Origin: Blastocladiella emersonii ATCC 22665
Lineage: Eukaryota; Blastocladiomycota; Blastocladiomycetes; Blastocladiales; Blastocladiaceae
Direction of reading: 5' to 3'
Assembly (NCBI GenBank): GCA_025594325.1
Contig: JANHCV010000004.1
Coordinates: 1,302,001-1,366,000 of the forward strand
Length of the DNA: 64,000 nucleotides
Position 1 is the stretch's first letter; every line of letters begins with the position of its first letter. The notes under the pieces are model-generated. The model was not told the DNA's origin and made no database searches. It worked only from the letters and a program-made list of their open reading frames with translations. The position numbers and the translations under genes are program-made. Below, piece after piece: positions 31,246 through 41,700 of the stretch.

Positions 31246-33123
31246 ATGAACGACTTCATGCAAAACCTTCAACCATCTCTTGCGGACATGCCCGCGGACG
31301 TGCTCGACTCGCTTCAGCCGTTCCTCGGCGCGACCGATACAGCCCGCCTCCGCGCTACGTGCCGAAGCCTTTCCGGTCTCTCCATGATCGCTTTCGCTCC
31401 CGAGCGCTTCTAGTGGTGCCTTGACAACAAGAAGCACGAGTCGGCCGTCGACCCCGCGACGGGTGGCCCGCTGCACGACGCGCGTGGCGACCGTGTGTCC
31501 GTCCTCAACCAGCTGCTCGACTCGCCCCTCATCAATCCGCTCGTTAAGAAGGGGGACCCTGCGCGTCCGCCTAAACCTCGAGCCTTCAATCTCCTCAACA
31601 GTTCCGATTTTATCAACTTCGTCAACTTCCTCCGTGGGCCCCTCGTCGGCCCGATCGCTGAAAAGGTCACCGGTTTATCGATCGCCGCTGCGCACGGCGA
31701 CATCGCTGTTGTTCTCCGCTACCTCGTCGACCCCGAGGAACGCTTTATTGGACGGCTTAGAAAAAAAATGGATCCAACCGGCCATCGGGGCCGACATGCA
31801 TGTGTCCGGTGTCCGTTCCAGAATGCATTACGACGCCCTCGAGGCCTTCTTTGGCTCTGTCGGCGACATAGTATCTCGCCAAGGCGGCCGCCAAGCCGCT
31901 CACCAAAACCTTCGCTTGTTCATGCGCTATGGCCTTGCGTTCTGGAGCAGCTTTGCGAAGCTACACTTCGATTTGCTCCTCGCCGCAGTTCGGGACCCCG
32001 ATCCCGCCCTCACCACACTTCCTCACTCAAGCTCGCTTTCAGTATATCACGGAGCGGCGGGTCGCCGAGTCCGATCTCTTGGCATACAGCGCCGAGAAGC
32101 GACGCTTGAGCTCCGAGCTCGCTATCGCTGTCCTCCTCGGCGACATGGAGCGCATTGTCGCGCTGATCCCGCACATGGAGCTGCGCGATCCCACGCTTGG
32201 CCATGAGGGCTGGTACGCCGGCTGCGAAGCTGCGGTGTTTCTTGCGCTGCACGCTGATCAAGACGACGTTATGGCCGAGCTTGCGCGCCATGGCGGCGAG
32301 TATTCGCCGGTGCGTTCCGCGGGCAGCTCGTGCGACCGATCGGGTCGCAGTGACCACGGTCACGTAGTTTCTTACGCCATCGAGGTTGGCGCTGCCAAGT
32401 GCATTCGGCACCTCCACGCCAACGTTTCGTTTGGCATGCCCGCACAAGTCCTTGCCGAGGCGCTGAACTCGGGCAACCCACTTATCGTTCGCAACCTCAT
32501 CCTCGCGCTCATTGATCGCGATATCAAGCACGGCGTTTTGCCTCAAGCCCTTGACAGCGATGATGACGAGTTCAGCGACGAGCAAAGCGACTTCTCCATG
32601 GGGGAAACACTTAAGCACACTGCGTACGTTCCCCTCGCGCTCTCGTCGTACGTGCTTAACGGCAATCAGCTCGAGCCGGACATGATTCGCGTGATCATCG
32701 AGGTGATCCCGCCCAAGCTCCTCTTGGCCCCCAACGTGCGCGACGGAGCTGTGATCGTATCTGGGCTCAATGACGTCGATTCCGAGCCACTGCTCCGCAT
32801 GCTTGCCGACCATCCCGGTTTCGACGCGATTCTTCGCGCTTCCTCGCCGAGTGGCGAGCTCCCGCCAGGTGATCCCGTCCGCTGGCTCCTGGACGTGGTC
32901 AGCGTCGAGGGCTGTCTCGGACCGTTTGGCAAAGACCCGGACGTGGCAATTCTTGCTCTTCGCGCAGAGGAAATGGAGAGGCGACTGCAAGAGGTTTCGA
33001 TTTGGAGCAACCTGGTTCCGAGGCCGCTCTCGCCGCTTCCGCCTGGCCGCGAGATTTACGCTGGCCGCGGTCGCGGTTGGGTGCCCTACTCGGACTGGTT
33101 GAAGCCGCGTTCGTTGATCTGAT
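31246..33123 (+). pseudogene. Broken F-box-like / repeat-containing gene
   Basis: The ATG at 31246 opens a frame whose first 55 codons contain an F-box-like segment (LADMPADVLDSLQPFLGATDTARLRATCRSL), ended by an in-frame TAG at 31411-31413. The same frame continues beyond the stop with good coding character (NQLLDSPLINPLVKKGDP, SIAAAHGDIAVVLRYLVD) until a frame change at the A run near 31762. The next piece (MHYDALEAFFGSVGDIVS, about 31800-32000) and the long final piece (about 32035-33121, with LGDMERIVALIPHME and a TGA at 33121-33123) lie in other frames. The ankyrin-like spacing of the middle part recalls fungal F-box/ankyrin proteins. One stop plus two frame changes suggest a pseudogene; introns could explain one shift but not the TAG. 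Confidence 0.5.
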
Positions 33124-33262
33124 AATGTTATGAGCCCTTAATTTGACGCCTAATTGCTGTACAATAATAGAGTAGCTGAACTGAGCCGTGCGATAAGATC
33201 TCTCGGCAGCAACCTCGCAATCCGGTCCGGAACGAAGCTTTCATGACATCCTGTCAACTATT

Positions 33263-33350
33263 AGAGGACCTGCGGGAAAAACGGCGCGGCCGCCGGAGAA
33301 AAAAAAGGCGCGACCTGAAACACGCGGGGCAGGTCACGCGCCGTGATCAC
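33263..33350 (+). repeat. Left terminal inverted repeat of the Harbinger-like element
   Basis: About 86 bp that match the reverse complement of 35008-35095 with only a few single-base differences and a 2-base length difference in the A run. It contains A8 in one arm and T8 in the other. It ends inside a GTCACGCGCCGTGA palindrome-like segment. Confidence 0.9.
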
Positions 33351-33836
33351 CGCGGCCGAGTTTTGTCTCGCGCTGCAAGGCGCGACTTTGACGCGTCGGA
33401 GCGGCGCTGCCGCCTGCCGTAATAACACTCTTCTTGTCAGGATCGAGCTGAGGGCAGGCGATCGGCACTTCTTTGTCTTGTCAGCCCGCGGCCGCGACGT
33501 ACAGGCTCCCGCCAGCTGGGCAGCGGCGGGTGGCGAGGCGCCGCGCATCGAGACATTCGTCACCGTGCACTTAGTGGTGCCTGGAGCGGAGGGCGCCTAC
33601 CAGCTCTCGTCGCTCGACGCGCACGCGCCGCCGCCTGTGTTTCTCCAGGCGGAGGCAAGCGCGGCGAGTGCCTCTACGTGTTCTCGCAGGCCCGCAACCA
33701 GACGCTCGAGGACACAATCGTTGCCAACGCCCACCGCAAGTACATGGTTGAGATCAACGAGACCCGGGTCGCGTTCGCATGGAACATGCTCTTGGAGAGC
33801 CAGGTCGCCCTTCTCCCGTTCCGCCGCACACAGTGA
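33343..33836 (+). pseudogene. Unidentified coding remnant inside the Harbinger-like element
   Basis: From about 33350 the frame reads as plausible protein (EFCLALQGATLTRR, NTLLVRIELRAGDRHFFVLSARGRD, ETFVTVHLVVPGAEGAYQLSSLDAH), then shifts near 33645 to another frame (GECLYVFSQARNQTLEDTI, ANAHRKYMVEINETRVAFAWNMLLESQVALLPF) that stops at 33834-33836. No ATG opens it. It may be the second, non-transposase gene of the element or captured host sequence. No family is recognised. Confidence 0.4.
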
Positions 33837-34099
33837 AGCAGCGGTCCGTGCCACTCGTGTTCATTCACACCCATCTCTTCCCTCCTCTGTGTTCGTGCCT
33901 CATGGATAAACTCGATTCCCTTCGTACTTTGACTCGTCCTTGAAACGGTTGCGTCTTCACACACGAACTGGCGGGCTTTTTTCTGCTGTTCGCGCTCAGG
34001 TTTTAGGAAATCCGACTCTCGCTCTCCAACGTGGACAACGGGCGTGAATCAAACCGATGTTAATACACGAGCATACAAGGGCATGAGAGAGAAGCGCCT

Positions 34100-34862
34100 G
34101 TTTCAGAGAGCAAAGTGAACGTGGCCGCTGATACATGTCGACCGTCGGTTGCAGGATCCCGATCTTGCCAGTGATATGGTTGCCGCGATAGAGACAGGTC
34201 TTGAGTTTGGTGAACAGGAACGCGGCAAAGTACAAGTCGCGGAGCGGGTGCTTGTAAATCTGGTTGCCCTTGCGGTAGTCGATGAACGCCCACTGAGCGA
34301 AAGCCCCACTCGATCGTTGAGCGTGCCGAACTCATTGTGCGCTTGTACGCCGCAAGTTCGGGCGTGAGCTCTCGACGGGGCGGAGTCCAAAGTGTCAGAA
34401 ACTGAGGATACGCCGAGTCGGACAGCACGTAGTGACGACCGTCGGGTTTCCGCGGAAGAGCTTGGAGCCGATCCAAGAGATGCGAGTGTCGTAGCACCAC
34501 GGCATCGTTGCAGGTAGTTGACGATGTGGGAAAGGCGCGTTTCGTCGTACGGGAAGATGGTACAGAGGTCGCCCATCCGGCACGGGTAAGAAAGGCGGCG
34601 AAGAAGAACGCAAAGAGCAGCAAGGCGAGGGACGGGACCGTGCCGATCGCCAAGTTCGATGAAGCGAGGAAGGAGTCGCTCCGCGAGGTATGATGTCGTT
34701 GCGCTGGAAGCGGAACTTGGCCCAGCAATCAGCGTCGTCAAATTGATCGAAGTCAAACGGTGCGGGTTGCCACAGCTGCCGACCTCGCGGACGCGGGCGC
34801 GGGGTCATGAGAAGCCGCACATGCTGATGCAGCGCGAAGACGACCGCGGCGGCAAGTGCCAT
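34100..34862 (-). pseudogene. Harbinger-like transposase, frameshifted
   Basis: Transposase blocks occur in order on the minus strand but in several frames: FDFDQFDDADCWAKFRFQRNDI (near 34770-34700), then LCVLLRRLSYPCRMGDLCTIFPYDETRLSHIV (34620-34520), then LDRLQALPRKPDGRHYVLSDSAYPQFLTLWTPPRRELTPELAAYKRTMSSARSTIEWGF (34470-34290). The LRRLxYPCRxGDL and SDSAYP...IEWGF patterns are typical of Harbinger-like DDE transposases; the Asp of SDSAYP and Glu of IEWGF are in the positions expected for catalytic residues. At least two frame changes show that it is not functional. The ATG at 34862 opens the first block. Confidence 0.72.
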
Positions 34863-35007
34863 GGCCACGGCCTGACGACGTGCTGCATGGAAATTCTGTC
34901 ATTGATTCATTGTGTTGCATCGAGTTAGAGCGGTGTATTTTGCGTGCAGCACGACGTGCGGAGGAGAGAAAGGGTCGAGGGAGCGGAGCGCGGTGGGCGA
35001 GCGACCG

Positions 35008-35095
35008 TGGCGGTCACGGCGCGTGACCTGCCCCGCGTGTTTCAGGTCGCGCCTTTTTTTTCCGGCGGCCGCGCCGTTTTCCCCGCAGGTCCTCT
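35008..35095 (-). repeat. Right terminal inverted repeat of the Harbinger-like element
   Basis: This is the mirror image of 33263-33350, ending CCGCAGGTCCTCT at 35095, followed by the trinucleotide ATT that also precedes the left repeat. Confidence 0.9.
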
Positions 35096-35142
35096 ATTCG
35101 GCTACTTCGCGTCCGCAAAGCTCGGGCGAGGTCGAGCCAGGA

Positions 35143-37717
35143 ATGGTCAAGCGCGCCTACATCGACGCGGTGGTTTTGTGGCCGTGCATCAGCTGCCGCC
35201 AAGCCGTGGCGGTTCCCGCAGGTGGTCCGCCGCAAGCTGATCCAGCGCATCCAGAACAACGTGCGCCGCGAGTCGGGCTGCAGCGACCGCCGCACCGACC
35301 TGCTCGAGCTGTCCAACCGGCTCCAGCGCGTGGTCCGCAAGTTCCAGCACGAGGGGCTCATGGACCCGTCGTTCAAGCTCGAGTACTCGCCGCCCAAGCC
35401 GCGGTACGGCGGCACCTTCTTCACGGTCACCATGACCACGCTCCAGGAGATGATGCGGTTCCCAAAGGACCGCGCCCCGCGAGCTACCGAGGAGGAGATA
35501 CGCGTCCTCTTCGGCAAGAACCCGCCCGCTGAGCTCAAGTCGCACATCGAGGCCATCAAGAAGGCCCGCAAGCAGAAGCAGGCGCTGTCGCCCGAGGAGG
35601 CCGAGGTCGCCGCGGCGGTCGACAAGATCGCCATCATGGACGCCAAGGCGTCATGGGACCAGCAGCTGCAGATCGCGTCGCTCCTGTTCAAGCCCCGCTT
35701 CCTGTGGCGGTGTGAGGGCCTGAACAAGCGGTACCGAAATTGGTACACGGGCACGCTCAAGACGGACGGCTACGCCCTGCACATGCTCATGTACTCGGGC
35801 GGCATCTCGGTCAAGAACTCCAAGTCGCCCTTTGGCAGGCCGCCCAAGGCCGCCGCCGAGGCCACCACCACCGCGGCCGAGCAGCAGCAGCAGCAGCAGG
35901 CCGCCGCCGCCGCCGCTGGGGCCGAGGCCGAGGAGGTCGAGAACACCATGCTCGACGAGGTGGCGGCCCTCGACCCGGTGACGCGCGAGATGGTCGAGGA
36001 CGTGGCCAACGCCATCTTCGGCGGCGACGGCGAGGACGACGACGATGATGACGATGAGGAGGAGGAGGAGGAGGGCGACGCGGGCGACGAGGCGGGCGGC
36101 GGGTCGGGCGACTTCATGGGCTTCAACGTGCGCAAGGCCGTCAAGGAGTTCGGGATCAAGAACGAGCTCATCCGCGTCGCGCGCGGTAAGTATCTCGTCG
36201 GGATCGACCCAGGCGTCAACAACTTCATTTCGCTCATCATCCTCGAGTTTGTGTTCGCGCGCTCGCTCGTCCACCGACGACGAGCGACGCACGGCGACAG
36301 CCCGGCGCCGCTGTCCGAGGCCGACAAGCTCGCCTTCAAGGAGGAGGTGCTCAAGGTGATCACGCACCCCAAGGGCCTCGGCGAGTACCGGTACCTGCAG
36401 ATCTCGACGCGGCGGTTCCAGGGCCAGACGGGCGGCACCCAGGCCAAGGCCGACGAGGAGCGCGTCCGCGCCGAGAAGAACCTCGACCCCGTGTACGCCA
36501 AGATGTCCGAGGCGGCCAAGTCCAAGGACAAGATCGCCATGACGCAGACCAACACCAAGTACTTTGAGCCCGTGTACACGACCCAGAACCGCCTCGCCCG
36601 CAAGCGCCGCCACTTCAACCAGCTGTCGCGGCGGCAGCAGTGGTGGTCCAACATTGCCAACATGCTGCGCGACGCGGTCGTGCTCATCGGCCACGCCAAC
36701 GAGTTCGGCCACATCAAGGCCAAGTCCAAGGCCCCCGTCAAGGAGTTCATCCGCGAGATGCGCAAGCGCAAGGTCGACATCCACATTGTCAACGAGGCCT
36801 ACACGTCGAAGCGGTGCTGCGCGTGCGCGGCGGTCGCTCCCGACAACGGCAAGAACGGCTCGTGCGACCTCGGCACAGACCCGCACCAGCCTGGCAAGAC
36901 GTGGGCCAAGAAGGTGTGCCGGCGGTGCTGCCACGCCCTCAACCGCGACCGCAACGCCGCGCTCAACATTGCGCTGTACGCGAGCAACCTGCTGCGGTTC
37001 GAGGGCGACCCCGGCTACGCGGACGAGCCCGCCGACGGTCCAGGTGGTGGTGGTGATGGTGGTGATGGTGGTCCGGGTGCAGGAGGTGATGAGGACGGCA
37101 ACGACCACGGCCTCGACAACATGGACCTGGATCAAGACGACGCCGACGGCCAAGCCCGCAGTCGGTCCTCCTCGCCAAGCAGCTCGTCATCCTCAAGTCG
37201 TTCAAGGAGCCGATCGAGATCGCCAAGTGCGTCTTCCTCGTCTCGCTCCGCGCCCGCTTCCGCGTCCCGCAAGCGCCGTCGCGTCGCGTCCCCTGGGTCC
37301 CCTGGGTCCTCGTCGCCCGACCTCGTCAATGTGCAGCCCTCGTTGGCCTCGACTGTCCAGCCTCGCGCTGCGACGTCGGGTCGCCCGACTTTTTCAGCTG
37401 CGACGACGATGACGATTACGGCGGCGGGGCGGGCCGCGGGGCTCGGCTTGGCGCCTCGGCGGGCTGCGGTGCAGCAGTACACCAAGGACCAGGTCTCGCG
37501 CGCGGTCATGGCGGCGATGGTGCCCGCACGGGGTGCCACGACCACCACGGCCAGCAGCAGCAGCAGCAGCAGAAGCAACAACAACGAGCAGGCGACCGCC
37601 ATGGACGTGGACGCGGCCGCGCGCGAGTCGCCCGAGGCGCGCGTGTACGAGCACGCTCGCGCGCGCGGTCATCGCGGTCGTCGCGGTCGCGGCAAGGGCG
37701 GCAAGGGCGACAACTAG
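35143..37717 (+). CDS. Fanzor, TnpB-like RNA-guided nuclease homologue (apparently intact)
   Basis: Fanzors are eukaryotic members of the TnpB/Cas12 nuclease superfamily; characterised ones cut DNA guided by an RNA encoded beside the gene. The model is a 27-nt first exon (35143-35169), a 52-nt intron (gtggtt...ccgcag) and one long exon (35222-37717), 840 residues. Visible parts are a helical N-terminal region (RKLIQRIQNNVRRES), FLWRCEGLNKRYRNWYTGTLKTDGYALHMLM near 175-200, an acidic insert, RuvC-I GIDPGVNNF (Asp near 337), a long helical segment, RuvC-II IVNEAYTSKRC (Glu near 534), a zinc finger with CxxC-type pairs (near 541 and 575), and RuvC-III LNRDRNAALNI (Asp near 585). All three catalytic acids are present. 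A ~240-residue Ser/Arg-rich tail ending in an RGRGKGGKGDN basic tip is extra. The single-exon coding and intact motifs suggest recent function. Confidence 0.85.
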
Positions 37718-38051
37718 GGCGGGCGGGCGGGCGTATGGTCGTGTCCGTGGTCCGGTCCTCCCTCCCTCCCTTCCTTCCTTCCCCGCTGTTGTTTGTTTCT
37801 TCCTCTCTCTCCTCACTCGTCCTACCTGGGGGAACTGTCTTGGGGGTGCACCTCTCGGGGTGTGTGTCCGACGGAACCCTCACATGTCTTGTAATGTGGC
37901 CATGTCGAAAGTGACAGCCCGGATACACATCAGCTGATCGTGGTGCTGATCGTCCCTTGAAGGGACTCCCTTCTCCTTCACCTCCGCAAACCCTTCCTCT
38001 CCTGTCTCGGCTCCCCGTCACATAACGCAACGCAACGCAACGCAACACACC
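37718..38051. other. Region 3' of the Fanzor gene
   Basis: About 330 bp with a pyrimidine tract (37755-37785) and several short self-complementary segments (for example CCCTTGAAGGG near 37955 and CAGCTGATCG...GTGCTGATCG near 37930). In other Fanzor loci the guide-like RNA overlaps the gene's flank, so this is a candidate region, but nothing here proves it. It also contains the leader of the MSS4-like gene, with an ACGCAACGCAACGCAAC repeat near 38025-38045. Confidence 0.35.
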
Positions 38052-38679
38052 ATGCAAAACGACCAGCTGCAGTCGAGCCTGTACCAGCGCGCGGCGCTGC
38101 CCGCGGGGCCCGCGTCCATCACCTCCGACGACAAGGGCACCAACGTGTTCCGCGTGTACTGTCCGAACCCCAAGTGCCGCTGCCTGCTCCTGCGCGAGAA
38201 CCTGGGCACGGTTGTCAAGCGCACGCCCAAGGTTTGTCTGATTGACCGCACCCGCGCTTGCGGCGCTCGTCCCTGATCTCTGCTCTATGTCTAGTACGCG
38301 CTCCCGCGCCTTGTCGCATCCGAGGCGTCCGACGAGGACAACGATGGCGAGGTCGAGACCGAGTACTTTGAGGTCCGCGACATGATGCAGTTTGAGAACA
38401 TTGGCTTCACCAAGACGCTCAACGGCGCCGTCAAGTTCCTGACTTGCGCGGGTACGCACGCCACCACCGCCTCCCTCGGTGCGCCACCCAAACACCCTCC
38501 ACTCACTCACACCCTCCTCGTCCAATGTAGACTGCGACCTCGGCCCGCTCGGGTTCCAGGAGGTCGGTGCCAACGCGTACACGGGCTGCTTCCTGCACGC
38601 GAGCCGCGTGCGGTACCTCGTACCGGCGCCCGCGACTGCGACCACGGCCGAGACGCCCGCCGCTGCTGCTCAGGAGTAG
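38052..38679 (+). CDS. DSS4: MSS4/DSS4-like protein
   Basis: MSS4 (RABIF) and yeast Dss4 bind nucleotide-free Rab GTPases such as Sec4 and act as exchange factors or chaperones in secretion. Three exons (38052-38231, 38295-38451, 38531-38679) give 161 residues, a little longer than human MSS4 (123) and near yeast Dss4 (143). Zinc ligands appear as two Cys pairs: CPNPKCRC (residues 36-43) and FLTCADCDLGPLGF, formed across intron 2. Between them lies FEVRDMMQFENIGFTKTL, the family's Rab-binding stretch, and the C-terminal block YTGCFLHASRVRYLV matches the family's final strands. A short Ala/Thr-rich tail is added. Confidence 0.85.
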
Positions 38680-38734
38680 GATGGAGAGAGGTGAAAACAG
38701 TATAACTACATATTATCTAGAGACTCGAACGGGA

Positions 38735-41700
38735 TCAAAACTTGAGCGGCGCCTTGATCGGCGGCCACTGCTTGCGCAGGGCGTCGACGGCCTCGGGCTT
38801 GACCCACAGGAGAACCGCCTCGAGGAGGAACTTGGGATTGGCCTTCCACGCGGCGAGGAGCTGGGCCTTGGTCGTCACGTTCTTGCCGACGAGCTGCTGC
38901 GTGAGCTCAACGACCTTGCGCTGGCCGCGGTACGTGTCCTTGCTCATGGCCGACGGCGAGGTCGCGAGGACGGCGGCGAGCGGCTTGAACGTGGCGAGGA
39001 CCGCGCCCTCGAGGAGGAACCGGCCGAACCAGCTGTGGACCGCGGGCGCCTTGGTGAGCGGGAGCATCGTGGTCGGCAGCTCCCACGCGTGCGGGCCGAT
39101 GGTCGGCACCACGTGCGCCAGGATCGTGTCGGTCTTGGCGACGTACGTCGGCGGCGGCACCTCGAGCGGTTTCCCAAAGTGGCACAGGGGCTTCCCAATG
39201 GACCCGACCCACGCGAGGTCGACCTCGGTCGCGCACCGCATCCACACGTTGGCGGACCCCTGCTGCAGCTGGCTGAAGACGAGCGCCGTGGGCCGGTGCG
39301 CGTGCAGGACCGAGGTGCGCTCGATGCACGCGGGCTGGTCGTTGAGCATCGTCTGGTAGTAGAACCGCTTGGACCCGTTGCCGTACACAGTGGGCGGGTT
39401 TGGGTGCGGGATCGCGAGGTGGTCGACGAACCCGGCGAGGATGAGCTGGCGCAGCAGCGTCATCTGGTCCTCGGACGGCGGGCTCATGCGCGGGTTCATG
39501 GTCACCTGCAGGCCCGGGTTGATGGTCTGCACCATGGCCGTCAGCTGCTTGCGCAGGGCGCGGATCTCGACCATGGCCTTGAGCCGCAGCAGGTGCGCCT
39601 GGCAGAACCGCGGGGTCCCGCCCGCGTACTCGAACGCGCCCACGAGGTTGAGCAGGTACAGCGCGTCGCTGGTCCGCTTGACGCCCGCGAACTTGGCCAT
39701 GACCTTGTCGAACGGCGTCGCCTTGACATCGGCCGCGTGCTCCTCGTCCTCCTCCTCCGACTCCGAGTCGCCGCCCTTCTTGCCCGTGGCGCGGGACATC
39801 TCGTTCTGCGACACAAACACCTCGCCGACCGAGAGCGCGGCGACCATGGCGATGGCGTACTCGATGAGCCCCTGCTGCATCCCCAGCAGCAGCATCTTGG
39901 CGTAGCGCGGGTGGATGGGTAGCTGCGACATCTTGACGCCGACGGGGGTGATCTTGCCGCGGTCGTCGACGGCGCCGAGCGACGCGAGCAGCTTCTCGGC
40001 CTTGGCGAGGTCGCCGCGGTTGGGCGGCGTCGGGAACGGGAAGTTGATGACGTTGTCGATGTTCATGGCCTTGAGCTGGAGCACGACGCCCTCGATGGGC
40101 ATGCGCAGCACCTCGGGCTCCGAGAACTGCACAAACTGGTGCTCGTACACGGCCGACGAGAAGAGCCGGTAGCAGTGACCGGGGCCCGTACGACCGGCGC
40201 GACCCGCGCGCTGGTCGGCCGACGCCTTGGACGTCCAGTTGACGACAAAGTTCTGGATCGACGTGTCGGCGTCGTACACCTTCTCCTTGACCTTGCCGCA
40301 GTCGACCACGTAGCGGATCCCCGGGATCGTGAGCGACGTTTCGGCGACGTTGGTCGCCACGACGCACAGCCGGTGGCCCTCTGGGACCGCGTCGAACACG
40401 CGCATCTGCTGGTCCGTCGACAGCAGCGAGTACAGCGGCAGCACGTGCAGGGGCTGCTTGGCCGCCTCGTCGTCGTCGTCCTCGGCCTCGTCGAAATCGT
40501 CGCGCGATGTCGGGTCGTAGTCCTCGTCGAGGTCCGCGTCCTGGCCGTCGTCCTCGTCGTCGGACAGCAGAAACTCTTCCTCGTCGTCCTCCGTCGCGGC
40601 AGCAGCGCCGGCGCCAGCAGCGGCGGTCGGGGCGGCGGCCGGGAGCGTGCCCTCGGCGGGCTGCAGGGTGACCGTGGTCCCAACCTTCTCGGACCGCTCC
40701 GCGGCCCGGGCCGCCGTCGAGACGGTGGCGCCGTTGACCATGCCCGTGTCGACCTCGGCGAGGCGCTCCTCGACGGTGGCCTCGGTGTCGATCTCGGGCC
40801 TGGCCGACTTGCGCGCCGCCGCCGCCGCGGGGGCGGGAGCAGCGCGGCTCTTGCCCTTCTTACCGCTCGTCGCGACAGCAGCAGGTGCGGGAGCAGCTGC
40901 GGCGTCGAGGGGCGACGGGTACTTTTTCCGGAGACGGTTGACGACGTCGTAGATCTCGTTCTGGCCGGTCATGAAGACGAGGATGCCGCCGGGCGGGAGG
41001 CGGGCGTGGATCTTGCACACCTTGCGGTACGCCTCGACGACGTGGTTCTGCGGGGTGCGGCGGTTGAAGTGGACCGTGACGGGGAACTGGCGGGCCTGGA
41101 CGTTGATGACGGGCGGGGGTGCCGGGAACAGGCGCGTGTTCATGGTGAAGTCCGAGACGCGGAGCGTGGCCGACATGATGATGAGCTTGAGCGGGGTGAC
41201 GCGGCGCTCGGTGAAGGTCTGGCCGAGGCGGTCGGCCGTGGCCTTCTTCTGGGTCCACTCGAGGTGCAGCTTCTGGCGCAGGTTGACGACGCGGCTGAGC
41301 ACACCGATCAAAATGTCCGTGTTGATGTTGCGCTCGTGGGCCTCGTCGACGATCATGACCGAGTACCGCGACAGGAGCAGGTCGGCCGACACCTCCTTGA
41401 GCAGGACACCGTCGGTCATGAAGTGGATGCGCGTGTCGCGGTTGGTGGTGCGCTCGAACCGGATCTGGTACGACACGTGGTCGGCCTTGTTGAGCTCGTG
41501 CCCGATGCGCTGCGCCATGGACACGGCCGCGACTCGCCGCGGCTGCGTGACGCCGATGAGCCCGGGGAAGTCCGAGGCCGGGTGCGAGAACCCGGCCTCG
41601 TACAGGAACTGCGGCACCTGCGTCGTCTTGCCCGACCCCGTCTCGCCACACAGCACCGTAACGGCGTGCGCGTTGATGGTCTCCATGACGCGGTCCTCCT

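Larger units (their letters stand above)
33263..35095. mobile_element. Harbinger/PIF-like DNA transposon, decayed
   Basis: The 1833-bp element is bounded by nearly perfect terminal inverted repeats of about 86 bp, starting AGAGGACCTGCGG and ending CCGCAGGTCCTCT. Each end is flanked by the trinucleotide ATT (33260-33262 and 35096-35098), consistent with a 3-bp target duplication. The minus strand encodes pieces of a DDE transposase of the Harbinger-like DDE_4 kind. The plus strand at 33343-33836 encodes an unidentified protein piece. PIF/Harbinger elements typically make 3-bp duplications (usually TWA) and carry two genes, which fits in outline. The right end lies 48 bp before the ATG of the intact Fanzor gene. 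Confidence 0.78.

Noticed and set aside
33263-35095. Treating the inverted repeats at 33.3 and 35.0 kb as LTRs
   Set aside because: They are inverted, not direct. Short flanking duplications and a DDE transposase fit a DNA transposon.
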